NCBI GenBank assembly: GCA_020746835.1
Contig: JAGPNK010000002.1
Coordinates: 868,001-932,000 of the forward strand
Direction of reading: 5' to 3'
Source: Stachybotrys elegans
Lineage: Eukaryota; Ascomycota; Sordariomycetes; Hypocreales; Stachybotryaceae
DNA length: 64,000 nucleotides
Shown: piece after piece, positions 44,518 to 56,829 of the stretch
Layout: every line of letters begins with the position of its first letter
Position numbering within the stretch: position 1 is the first letter of the stretch
The notes under the pieces: model-generated
Databases searched by the model: none
What the model saw: the letters and a program-made list of their open reading frames with translations, nothing else
What the model was told of the DNA's origin: nothing
Made by a program: the position numbers and the translations under genes

Positions 44518-47500
44518 GATGCGACCGTGAGGCTGCCTGGCCGCAGGGTCAACCGTGGTAACGCGCGTGGCTCCGGTGGGCTTTCTTTCGTTTGCTGAAG
44601 TGCTGCGAGCGCAACGGGAGGGGCCTGAGCCAGAGGCGGAGACGGCCTTGGAATTTTTTCTCTCTCCCTCTATTTGCTCCCTCCCGGCCTCTGGGGGTAA
44701 CCAGATGCTAACGATTGGCGGCAGCAGTAAGAATGGTGCTGGAGCAGCAAGATCAGGCTTTGGGGGAGAAAGGGTCGTTTGATGGACAAATTCGCTCGAC
44801 GTTGCAGTCCACTTGAGCAACGGGGGTCTAGCAAGGCCAACCCAGAGGACTGGTCGATCATCCGCTCCGTCGTTTCTCAGCTTCAGGCCAGGCCGATTCG
44901 TTGCAAGGGGACAGTGGGGGTGCGTGAGGACGAGGGTAGGACTAGAAACCAGAAATGATGATGGGATGGATGACAGATCCCGTCGAGTCGAGCTGTCAAC
45001 CACGCGACAAAGGATATGGTTCAGCGGCGGGCGACCCAAGGACTATTACGTCGGTGGTTGAAGGAATCACCATCAATCACATGCATGCGGAAAAGGAATT
45101 CGCCAACTAGAACAATGCAAGAAAGGCGAACGGGCCACAAGACACAGGGGACTGGGTCCGGAACGTCAATAATGCAAAGTCCGAGAGGAAGAATGAAAGA
45201 GAAAAAGGAAATACCTAAATTGAGGCAACTGGGGGAACCGGGGCCATCAAGCATCAACTCTCGACCAGCCCAACTCTCGACAAGCTGGAATCAGAAGCTA
45301 ACTCCAGTCTCCTAACCTTAGTACGAATTAGTGCCCAGTGCGCAGCTCATCACTCAATAATTGGTGGCTAAGGGGATGGCACGTCGAGTGACGCCGAAGC
45401 CAGCAAGGGACTGACTTCCAGGGGAATGGAACGAGGCGCTACTAAGCTGAGGGATGGCTTGGGATGGCTCGGAAAGTGGCAACGGCTGGCTGTCTTGGGG
45501 CTCTTTGGGCCCCATCCCAACGACTCGCTCCAAGTGAAGTTGCGAGTACTTGGGAGGTACGGTGGCTGAAATGTCACTGAGGTACCGTCCGTACCTTGCG
45601 CAAGCAAGGGTTTTGTACCCACACCCCTCTTGTCCAGGTAGGGCGACACTCGCTCGGGTGGTTTGTGGTTTGGGTAGCCCCTGGATCACCCAAGACAACC
45701 CTGGACAACTTCCGCCGACACCTGCCTTGGTGCTTGGTCGAACAGGCATTCAAGCTCCGTTGGTGGAGATCACGCACGTGGTATGTTTTCTGTTGTTTCT
45801 CGTTTCATCGCCATACTGGACGCCTGCCTCATTTGCCGTCTGGGTTTCCCTTCAGCGCCGGGGTGGTCAAAGCCCAAGCAATATGACGGTGATAAGGCAG
45901 TATCCATCTCACTCCGGCATGCTGTCATTTAACCCAACAGCTACACCATCCTCAGGTCACCCCTTGCTTGGCGACCACACTCGACTGAGGCAGAAAACCC
46001 GTGCTGGCAGAGGATGCACATCCGTGGTCTTGGCCGATTGATTGATCTCCCATCCGGCTATGCGCATGACTACGACAATTGGCGTTCGTCTCGACGTTCA
46101 GCAAGGAAAAGTGAAGTAGGGTGAGGTTTCGGCGTTTCCCATACCCTGGTCTGGACAGCCAGATGTTTCATTTATTGCCCACCATATCAAAGGCTGGGAA
46201 GAGGGTCTCTTTCAAATGAGACTGGTTGAGCTGATGCACAAAAGCGGATGCGCCACGAGGTTCGCCGAACGTTCTTGTCTAGAAACCTGGAAGCAAGGCA
46301 CCGGGTGTGAAGGATGCTGTCCCTGGATCACCACACAACGCAAGTTAGCTAGCAGGCCAGCTAGCAGGCCAGCCCACCACACAGGCCGGCCAGGTGTACG
46401 TTCTATGCAGATGATTCTAGTCGATGCAAGCTCTGAGTTGAAGGTTGAAGGGTTGAAGGGGCTTGTCCCTCCCCACTGTGCCTGCACGCAGGCAACCCCG
46501 CCGATGCCCACAGGCTGTCCCCTCCCTGAGAATTACTATGCAGGACCCAGGTAAAGACAAAGAGATGGAGTTGCTGATTTTGGACCATCGGCTAAGGGCC
46601 CGGCTCTTCGATCGTCATACTGCTCTTTCTTGACTCTGACAATGACAGTGACTGCGACTTGGAGCAAGTAGTGCCTGGTGGCGGCGACCTCTTCACGTCA
46701 GAGGCGCGCGGGGACTCGTGAGCACCAGGGACAATGCTCAATAAGCGTTTTCTTAGTACGGCGCCATCATGTCGTCAAGCAGCCAAGCCATGCTTGAAGG
46801 CGGGATAGCGCAGGGTCGCCGCTGCCCGTCTTGTTCATTCTTGGGTACTGCAGAACTAACGTCCAGCTGGGCCTAGAACCGCGTCAACCACACGAGGATT
46901 GGTGTCGGGTGTATGATAATTACAAACGGAGGGGGCCTCCGCCTCCACTCCTTTGATGAAGAAACAGGTGGCTGGGCCTCTGCTGGTATGCCAACGCAGA
47001 TAATCAATACAAAGGCAAGACAAGCAACAGCAGACCAGAGCGACCCTGTCAGGACAAGTCGGAGTCTGCGATAGTCTCACTAGTCTGCGCATGAGGCTAG
47101 CAAAAACACCCTCTTGTCTGAGGGTATACCATGTATCCTGTCCGTATACGGTACTCCGTACATGCACACCGTCCCGCCTCAACACGCGTCGATGACTGTG
47201 CTCAACGCCAATCCTCCGATCTTGATTTCAACGGCCTTGATCCATGGCTCGAGCCAAGGGCCAGCCCGCCACGTACGTCTTGGTCCTAAGCGGGATGCGA
47301 GATCCGTGACTATGACCATAGCCCGATTATGATGCAAACCGCGCCAAACGAATAGCGCAGCCCTATTTTACTTGTACCTGCAAGTCGAGGCGCCACTTAG
47401 AGAATGGGGCAATATGCATAGGCGAGGAGGGAATGTGCTTTGGTGCTGTTGCATCACAGAACCTCAAAGCACGCCGTGATCTGCGACTTTTTGTCTTAGG

Positions 47501-49517
47501 CTTGGCTCCCCAGCCCGGTCCCCTCCGAGGCCCCAGGAACAACGGAATCGTGGGTGATGAGTCAAGTGCTTGAAAGGCGACGAGAACCCAGCTAGGTACT
47601 GCTGAGTTGTTGTACTGCTCTACCACGGGCCAAACGTGCATTACGGAGCGAGAGGTAACGTTATCTTCGTCGCCCGCCCGCAAAGCCAAGACGCTCGGCT
47701 GCGTAGCAAGCGCATCGTGCTATTCTTGGCTGCACACAGATTTATTGATTCAAGCAGGCATGTATCGATACTGTGTACGGTCCGGGAGTGGTGGTACAGA
47801 CAGAGTACAATCAGTACGGCGTTCGTACGGCCAGCGGTGACATGCGGTCACCCTCCCACCACCGCCGCCACCATCACCGCTACGACCCTGCCTGTGCGTC
47901 CCCCAGGATACTCTCAAAGGCGGAAAGATGGCAATCTAGTCACGACATGACACTTGCATTTGCATTACAGCTGCGGCCATGCCAGAGGCCACTGACAACA
48001 TGTCCCGGTGGAGCCCTATATCAAGCAAAAAGTTCCCCCATAAGACCTAATTACTGGTCGGGGTCTCGCAGTCCATTATAGCTCCGAGGAGCGAATGTGC
48101 ATTTGTCATGGCCAAATCCCAAGCGCTGTCATACCGCCCAGCCACAGCATCAGTTCCGCAGTCTGTAGCCGGGTATGATGACAAGGGGGTGTATGTGCGA
48201 TATTGCCGCAACGCTACATGCTATCGCCGCTCTCCCCGTTTGTTTGTTGCTCCCCTCGTTGTGAGGACAAAGGGAGTCGCCAGTTCAGGTGATGTTTTGT
48301 CACACCCTCGATGAGACAGGCGAAGCAGCCTTCGCCTCACGATGGGGAAACATCACAGTCAGTGGCCGACAATGCAACGTTGGGCGTAGTATCCGTACAG
48401 TACTCCCGTCTCTCGCGCATGACCCGCTCTGTCCGGACTTGGGGCCCTGACCCCGTCGTCGTGTCCGCCCGTCCGTCAACTCCAGTGTCGTCGTGCCCGC
48501 GCGATCCGGGGCTCTGGTAGCAATGCTAGACGGACAGCCCGATTAAGCTTGGACTTGCCTCATCCTCCTCCCCTCCACCTCCCCCCCCCCCTCCCTTGCC
48601 CTCTCCTTTGGAGGCCGAGGACGGAGCGGTCAGATCGTTATCTGAGAGGGACCTTGGTTTCTTTTTCTACCCTCTCCAAACGGGCAAGGGCATAAGCATG
48701 AGCATGGGCATGGCGTTGTCCCTAGACAGCATTATGGATGGGTATTTCGACACAGGCTTCTGCTCTGGACAGCTTTAAATCACATGAAATCCATAGTTTC
48801 ACCTGGATAAGGGGACCCAACACCCACGCCTTTCAGTTAAATCCAGAGCCCACAGCATACCAACATATTCTCTAAGAGTTTTTTCTTCTTCCTTTTTCTC
48901 TCTCCCCCTTTGCCTCGCCCCTCTACTCCCACTCCCACTCACCAAAATTCCTTCAGCTTTGTCTCATTTTCTGCCTTATTGTCGTCTTTTATTGCCTCCA
49001 TTCCGTCCTTCCGACACGCCCCCCTCCCCTACCTGAGCTAAACCTGCCTTAAACCCTTTGAACCCTCTCGGTTGCAAGCTTTCGGGTTAGCTGGATTAGA
49101 TATTTCAAGGAAATTCCGCCGGCATCGTTGTCATCCATTACCCATCACCCGCCGTCACATACTCCCCCTTCCCAGCGTTGCATTGGCTCGCATGTGCATG
49201 TGGTGAAAGAAAAGAGAAGAAGACGAGAAGAGCAGGAAAGAAAAAAGGTTTACCAATCAACTCGCCTGGCTGGCTCTTCGGTATCTCACCCCTCCCCCGC
49301 TCTCCGACTTTGCCCCGCAGGCTCGAATTCTATACGCAGAGACAAGACAGGACAGGACAAGGAGAGACGAGACAAGAGAGAGAGAGAGAGGGAGAGAAGA
49401 AAAAACGGCCGTACCAAAGTACCGCCCCAGCTGAAGAGGGACAGGCCCAAAAAAGAGAAAGATATACATCGGATACACATCCGTCTTATACCAGGGAGCG
49501 CTTCGCTTCTGGTCATC
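44518..49517. other. 5 kb gap between divergent A-T-TE and O-methyltransferase genes
   Basis: No frame gives a recognisable protein, and the longest ones have non-fungal codon patterns. The left part is the 5' region of the A-T-TE gene. The right end (about 48880-49517) is the OMT leader, very pyrimidine-rich and then purine-rich, with a GA repeat at about 49375-49400. A short tandem repeat of AGCTAGCAGGCC is near 46343. A decayed gene cannot be excluded. Confidence 0.4.
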
Positions 49518-51348
49518 ATGGCCACCAACACCACCCCGGCCTCGTCGTCGCCGTTGTCGTCGACCTCGCGCATCATCCAGCTCGCCGCCACCATCAGCTC
49601 GTCCGTCGCCAAACTCCAGGAGATCCTAGACGCAGCCGGAAGCCCGTCGCCATCCTTTGACCAAGACGCGCCTGTCGCACCCTTGCCCCGCGAGGCCCTT
49701 GCCTTCCAGGACGCCGTGCTCGATGCGACAGCCGAGCTGCATGACCTGCTGCTAGAGCCCATCGAGCTGATCTTTTCCCATGGCGCGGTACACAACCCCT
49801 CCCTCCCTCTTCTCTCCTCTTAGTTCCCCTTCTATCCTCTCCCCCCCTTCCGTGAACGCTAGCTCCATTCCGGATGGTAAAGCGAAATGGCAAGGAAGAA
49901 AGAATGAAAAAGAGGGGACGAAGAGAACCATCCGAAAGAGCTATACCCACTAACACGCATGTATGTGTCCCCCAATAGCACAACAACATGGCCTGCCTCC
50001 AGGCCATTGGCCGCTTCAACATTGCGGCCTTAGTCCCGTTGGCGGCGGCGGCCACCACGTCCTTTGAGGATATCGCTGCCAAGACGGGCCTGAGCCTGTC
50101 CATGACCCGCCGCCTGGTGCGCCATGCCATGACCATGCGCATCTTCTGCGAGCCTCAGCCGGGCTTCGTGGGCCATACCCAGGCTTCACGGTGGCTGGCC
50201 GTCCCTCACAACAGTACCTGGATCACCACCGCTGGCGATGAGATGTGGCCTGCTACGCTAAAGGTTAGCCCAGGCGAACGAGCTGCCCCTCCCCCCCCTT
50301 TCCCGTTTTTTTTCTCCCTTCAAACCCCTGGCCGTTTGGTGATGGCGTTATGCGGCTTACCGTTTGTGTGGTTATGGTGTTGTAGATGATTGAGTCGGCG
50401 CACACATACCCGGACTCCCAAGAAGCAAGCCAATCGGTAAGAAATTATCCCTTCCATTTTGCCTCTCACAGGACACACAATGCACACACCGCCTCTCTTC
50501 CTCCCCTGGCCTACTGATGCAAGCCACAGGGCTTTTCCCTCGCCAACAACACCACGCAGTCCATCTACGATGTGATGGCGATGGATCCCCCTCGGGCCCA
50601 GCGCTTCGCTACGGCCATGCACGCCTACGCTGGCAGCCCGGGCTTCGACGCAGCCCACGTCCTCGACCACCACGACTGGGCGTCCCTCGGCCCCGCCAAG
50701 GTCGTCGACGTGGGCGGCTCCCAGGGTCACATAGCCAGGGCGCTGGCCTCGCGCTTCCCAGAGCTCGACATCACCGTGCAGGACTTTGCGCCCGTCATCC
50801 AGGGCGCAGAGGACGCCCTGCCGCCCGACCTCAGGCCCCGCGTCCGCTTCATGGCGCACAACTTCTTCGCACCCCAGCCCCTCCGCGCCGACGTGTACTA
50901 CTGCCGCTGGATCTTCCACAACTGGACCGACAAGTACGCCGTCTTGATCCTCAGGGGCCTCGCTTCCGCCATGACGCCCGGCTCCAGGCTGCTCATACAG
51001 GAGATTTGCATGCCCGAACCGGGAGAGATTGCCCACTGGAGGGACAAGATGTACAGGTTAGTTTCTCTCCTCTCCCCCCCCCCATCTGCATGTATATATA
51101 GATGGCAAGTTCCTGCTCGGCTAACCGCACTCAGGGCCATGGATCTGAACATGGCGGCAGTCTTCAACTCGCACGAGCGGACTGTTTCCCAGTGGGAGAC
51201 CCTGCTCGCGGAGGCTGACCCTCGCTTCCAGCTCCGGGATGTCGTCTCGCCTCCCGGCTCAGTCCTCTCCCTCTTCGACGTACGCTGGAACGCTACCGAG
51301 GAGATGGTTGAAGGCCGACCCAAAAGTGGGGGTTCGTATTTAGTCTGA
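49518..51348 (+). CDS. SAM-dependent O-methyltransferase (COMT-like)
   Basis: Exons 49518-49787, 49979-50263, 50386-50436, 50530-51056 and 51135-51348 give 448 residues. An N-terminal dimerisation/winged-helix part contains AFQDAVLDATAELHDLLLEP and FEDIAAKTGLSLSMTRRLVR. The SAM-binding loop is VVDVGGSQGHIARALASRFP (about 260-279), with DFAPVI as the acidic turn. The catalytic histidine should be in RWIFHNWTD (about 328). The enzyme moves a methyl group from SAM to a hydroxyl on a small aromatic or polyketide-like molecule. It is divergent to the A-T-TE gene and tail-to-tail with a P450, so it is a candidate tailoring enzyme of that locus. Several introns have long C or T tracts. Confidence 0.92.
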
Positions 51349-51902
51349 GGGGGGCGGAACAGATAGATTCACGTAGTCCCTGTAATAAGTGGGCTTGTTT
51401 GCTGGTTCGTTGGTGGCAGGTGTCACAGTATCCATATAGACCATAACTCGCATTATACACGCGCCAGTAAGATTAGAACCCTATCATCATTATCCATCTC
51501 GGGTAATCAGGGCGATGGCTTTTCTAGCATCAGAGCCAAGGCATGGGCTTTCCACGCCGCTTCTAAATTATCTGTTCTTGTGCGCAAACCGATGTAGAAT
51601 CGGGTTAAAATAAGAATAAGCATCCCACGCGACCCGGACCATCAGCTCCAGAACCATTTCCTATACCGTCTGCCGTCTCCGTGCTCCGTAGACTGGGATA
51701 TCTTTGAAAACCGTTCCAGAATGCATGCTCGCTAAAATACAATAAAAAATCATGGGAGGGAGGGAGAGAGAGAGACAAGATAAAGGGAATAAAAGGCGTA
51801 ATGACCAGCAGGCTTTTTTATAGACCCAAAGACAAGGAAAGAAAACTCCAAATGAATGCAAGCCGTACACCTCATACACTTCGTACACAATACACTTCAG
51901 TG
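51349..51902. other. Convergent 3' region of OMT and P450 genes
   Basis: The two genes converge here. Only 3' UTR-like sequence is seen, including AT-rich segments and a GA-rich run near 51750-51780. Confidence 0.5.
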
Positions 51903-53535
51903 TCACCTCTTTACTCTCCGCCGTATCCGGATGCGTGCTTGTACAGGTGGCAGAATCATGTTCAAAACCGCCTTCTTCTCTGGCCGCTGACCGACGCACT
52001 CGACGTCGTAGTTAGTCAGCATATAGGCTATGGCCTGCTTCATCAGCTGGGAAGCAAACCAACGCCCTGGGCACGCGTGCTTGCCGAACCCGTAGGTGAG
52101 AAAGGCCTCGTCCACGTGGACGCTTAGCTTCTGCTCTCCCGCTTGCCGTCTCCTCCCGTCGGGCCCCTCAAAGGGCCGGGAGAAGCGGAATGCGTCGAAA
52201 GAATGGGCGTTTTCGTGGTAGGTCGAGTCGTGGTGGATGGCCTGGGAGGGTATTCCGATGCGGACACCGGCGGGTATTTGGACGCCCTGGCCAAGGTCCA
52301 GGCCTGCGTCGCCGACAATGCGCTGCAGCGTCACAATGCCGAACGCTGACACCCGTAATGACTCTCGAACTGTTGAATCGAGACGGTACATTTCGTCCAC
52401 CGCTGCCTTGGTCGACAACCCCCCATGCGTCCGTGCCACATGGTCGCATTCGGCCCGCAGACCCGAGATGTAATCTTCCTTCTGATCGCTCCCGTACAGA
52501 TCGAGCACCACATTTGTAAACGCGTAAGCGGTCGTAAATATCGATACCAGGTTGAGGATAAGTAAGCGTTGGGCGATGCGAGCGGGCTGCATTTCGTATT
52601 CGTCGCATTTGGCGCACCTCTCGATCATCCATTGCACAGCATCATTCTGGTGTTTGGTCAGTCTTCTATCCTCACAGCCTTGCATTCTCCCGGCCTGGGT
52701 GACATACCGGTTGCTTGTGCGTCTTGTCTGCACTCCTCCACAACCTCACCCTCTCCTCCACAAAGGGCACCAAAATCTCCTGGCATTTGGCCAAAGATCG
52801 CTTCGCCGGGATCGCTATGATGTGCCCAAAGATGGGTCGCACGGAAATGGGAAGAGCGGTAATCAGGGTAGAGCCAATGTAGACGGCATTGGCGTACAGC
52901 CTCGTCTGCTCCAGTAGTTCCTCGTTTCGGCACAAGGGCAGGCCGATAAATGCGCGGTTCGACGCCCTGGCGATGATGCGGGCAAGCGTGTCCCAGGCGT
53001 TCACCTCCTTCCACACCCCCTCCTCAGCTCCCCAAACGTCGCGGAATGCCACATCGAGCTCCTCTAATGATGAAGCGGCGAAATGGCCGACGTCCTTGGT
53101 CATGTGCTGCCGCACCACCTCGAAGTGTAGAATGTTCTCGTAAAGCTTTCGATCCCCAATCATGTACTGGGGCTGGATGTTTTCTATCTGGCAGTCGAAG
53201 GCGCGGATCTGGCTCTCGGAACGATTAAGAAGGTTGAGTAGTGATGGCGGGATCGCGACGACAGCCCCGGCGCCGGGGCTGGGCAGGGCGAAAATTGCGT
53301 TGCTACGGCAGTACCGGTCGTATCCTATCTGAGCGCATCGAGACATGCCCGTGATGGCATTGAGGGCGGCGCGAGTCCATGGCAAGATGCCTCCCGTGGG
53401 GACGCCGACCGAGGGGATGGCGGCCCAGAAGCCGGCATCCTTGTTGCCCCCAGTGAGGTGCCTGGCGACTCGATAGAGGGCGGAGAAGATGATGAGGAGG
53501 AATAAAAAGACCGGCAGGTGGCCTGTCCAGCTCAT
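51903..53535 (-). CDS. Cytochrome P450 (ent-kaurene oxidase-like group)
   Basis: Exons 53535-52708 and 52646-51903 give 523 residues. Residues 7-25 are a membrane anchor (LPVFLFLLIIFSALY). Further landmarks are FHFEVVRQHMTKDVGHFA-type sequence in the helix C region, the I-helix LNLVSIFTTAYAFTNVVLDL, the K-helix RESLR, FDAFRFSRP and the haem loop YGFGKHACPGRWFA with the cysteine ligand. The I-helix lacks the usual acid-alcohol pair and instead has an SI(F/H)TT pattern as in fungal ent-kaurene oxidase-like P450s, so the protein need not be defective. It is an ER-bound monooxygenase. Lying between two O-methyltransferases, it probably hydroxylates or couples the same metabolite; the substrate is unknown. 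Confidence 0.92.
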
Positions 53536-56500
53536 TGTGCGCGCCTTGTCGATGTCGCAAAGGCGCAGGTTTTGCCTGCGATCGGCGCACCAACCTGGCT
53601 GAGGGGCTCACGGGCGATGATACTGCCGGCACCGAGGCGGACACGAATGGGCAGCAGCCGATATTCGCGTCGTGGGGAGAAATTCCGCGAACCCTGCTAC
53701 ATGAAGCTATTGCCACCACCTGGAGCCCTTCTTAACGTTTCATGGGGAGGGAGGATGAGGAGGTTCGCTCGACAGGTAAGTTCGATCCGAGGATGCGCTT
53801 TTGCTGTGGGCACGTGTTAGACAAAAGAGATGCAAGCGACCAAACGTACACACCCTGAATCGTTAGAGCGAGGAAGCGGTAGCGTTCCTAGAGACACGCC
53901 GGCCGACGAGAGCAGAACTACAAAGCTTTAGTGAAAGGTTAGCGTCATAGCAGCGAGCCGGGTCCGTCGGTTTTATACAGAGTTGTGGCGTGGAGCATAT
54001 AACAGAGGCAATGGCATCTTCCGTAACGTCCCTCGCGGGAACGAATCGAATGGGCGTGGATGGGCTAAGGTTGAGAAAAGGGCTACGCACCATATAGAGA
54101 CACACGCGCCGCATGTCTTCGCTCGCTGGGCCGTTTGTTCGCTTACTTGTTCACTGACTTTGCCCATAGGAACAGGACATGGCTGGGTTCGGCTAAGTTT
54201 TGCCCGTGCTTGCTCAGAATTTCATCCAACTAGTGGAACGGTCCGATGGAGCATGGAGCAGGACATTGCAGCTGCACTCTGCAGTGCGCCAGTCTTGTTC
54301 CTGGTCTGCGTGTGCGTGCGTGCGTGTGCGTGTGCACTCTTAGCTCAGAGACCCTTGTCAATGGTCCCCAAGGTCGAGACTGAGATTGACTGTGAGGTAC
54401 AAACCCCACACCCCCCTCCCCTCCTCACCACACCATGCTCGTCATTGTCCTCGGTTGGAAGGGGAAACGTCTGTGTCCTTGCATCCTCCAATTCATCCGA
54501 GACAGCTGATGGGCGGGTCGTAGCAAGCAACAGAGAACGATAGGGCCTTCGTCCAGCTTGTCATTTGACATGTGGCCGCATCTCATCTGTCCGGTGGCGC
54601 GTTTTTTTGGGTTCTGGGGTGGGATCAACCCCATCCGTCCATCGACGAGATCCCTGGTTTCGGTCCCGATTGATGTATTGTTTAGCGTGGTCCCCCCTGG
54701 CCCCCTTTTAAAGACATCATCTGCGCTGCGGCGAGACATAGCTGAGGGAGAGATTTCCAGCCTCAACGACCCAGCCGCAAGAGTGATTTCATTTTGGCCC
54801 GTGACTTGTTGGGCCAATGGCAGTCGAGGGCGACGACGCATCGTCTCCTTAGTCCCTCACGTTCCCCCCCTCTTCTGGGTGCTTGACAGGTGAACCAGAC
54901 AAGCTGTGCCAAATCTGGCCACACCCGGTCGGCGCGACTCAGGATCCCGTGCGTAGAGCTTGGCCCATCCGGGCAAAGTTCGCGGGAAGACGAGCTCGAC
55001 TATCAATCTGGTAGGTCGCCGCCCCTCAGAGTTAGAACGTGGGAGGGCGAAATGTCGAGTCAAGCGTGCGCTGGAAACAAACGCAGTAGCAGCAACAAAT
55101 GCTCCGTACAATGTACACACGCGATGGCGGAAACGCGGGACACGTGCTGATACCAATGAATACATATAGTAGTACAAATACTAATTTGACCAGTACCCAA
55201 TGTTGCAATGTCGAGCGCCATGTGAACGACAACGCATCATGTTTGGCATGGTATGCGCATGAAACGTTGTTGTACATAAGTGATGGGTGGTGGTGTGCGG
55301 AGCTCATTTGTGATTCAGCAACCATTGAAGCCGGCGATGGCAAGATAACGCTGGCTGGAATACATTATTGAGGCCAAAGTTGAACAGACCCGATTCAGGC
55401 TGTCGGCTGAACTAGCATCGTATCAGCATGGGTACCTGCTGGACAGAGCAAGCCACCTCCGTTAGCCTCTTGAGTAGCTGTCCGTTTGAGGGGATAAGAG
55501 ACAGGGGCTTTTGCAAGGCCGGGCAAGGAGGGCTGGCTTGGAGGCTGCAGCTAGCAATAGGTAGCTGGGTGACGGGGAGGGGGGGCCTTCTAGAGTCTGA
55601 TTCTGGATTTCGGATCCTGGGCTCTGGAAGTCGAAGTGTGGAAGGCGGAATGTCGATCGGGATGGAATGGCTCGACTGTTTCCACTTCCACGATCATGCC
55701 CGAGGTCCCACGTTCCATGCCCACGTCCCAAGACCCATCAAGCCCATGTCTAGACATGTGTGATGCTAGCTGGCCCTTGCTCTGCGTCCCACAGTCTGCT
55801 ATAGGCGGTACGGGGAATATACCTCTCGTGGAAATGAAGTAAGTAGACAACCATGCCATGTAGGTACTCTGGAGTTCCCAAGTAGTCGGTACCATCCGAA
55901 TGCGTAGCACCGGCGGCTTGGGCGGATGACACCTCGGCTGCGGAGTTGTGGCGCACTCTTAGATGCACAATGAATCGAGTAGGCAACCACGCCGCATCAG
56001 TGCATGGCATCCTGGCGAGACCCGGTGCCGAATGGACGGGTGTAGCGATGCGGCGACGAAGCTCGTGGTAGCTTTCCGACTTCATGCCATGAAAGTGTCG
56101 TCGATGGCTTCAATTACTAATGATTGCGCGGATGGCCTAATCATTTGTGTGTGACGTGGTGTTGGCTCGTTCTGTCCTCCGCCCCCTCCCCTTCCTGCTG
56201 CTTCAAGCTGCCCACCAGCACCTGCCTTGCTGCTGCTTCTATTTTTCCTGGGCTCCGCTGATTGGTCGAAACATGTGCCTGAAAACAACAAGCGAGCGAG
56301 GCCCGGCTGATGAAGCAAGAAGGCAGCATTACCTGTACATATTGATGCTATCAGTAAATGGAGGTCGAGACCAGCATCAGGCGGTCCGACTCCAAGAGGT
56401 CCCATCCTAATGCATGGCGGCACAACCTGGATCTTGGGCAGCGCCCATTTCCTTCGATTCCTGATGCCAGCATCCTGACACAAGTGCAAGAGGCACAATG

Positions 56501-56829
56501 ACTAACGTGTCCAAACCCTGCAAACGTCCCGGTCCGGCCGGAGTCCAAGGGTCCCTCTTATGCAATGATGGTGGACGGCCTGCTGCATTCCTTGGTGGGT
56601 TGATCAGCTGTCCCATCCCCATTTCGAGCCTTTGTTGTTGAGTGAAGGCCGTCTCTCTGTCGGCCGCATTTGGTGAGCTGCGCTCCAGCCCAGTCGCAAG
56701 TTATCGCTAGCGGGCCGCCAAGCAAACCCTATCAACCGTCTGAGAGCTCCAGCTTTCTTTTACTGCTAGGTAGCTCAACGCGCACCCTTTGTCCCGACCT
56801 CCTTGACAACCACATCACAATCGGCCAAC
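53536..56829. other. 3.3 kb intergenic region
   Basis: Divergent promoters of the P450 and the second O-methyltransferase should be here. A GTGCGT/GTGTGC simple repeat lies at about 54305-54335. Frames up to 186 codons exist but look random and contain no known motif. Confidence 0.45.

Noticed and set aside
44518..45039. N-terminal extension of the A-T-TE frame to 45039
   Set aside because: The frame is open but begins at TTG, has no ATG and is low-complexity; the first ATG at 44517 leads directly into the conserved region.
45550..46041. 163-codon frame in the 5 kb gap
   Set aside because: No motif, no matching codon bias, and the first residue is not needed by any neighbouring gene.
53983..54543. 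186-codon frame in the 3.3 kb gap
   Set aside because: It reads through a GTGCGT simple repeat and shows no coding-like codon use.
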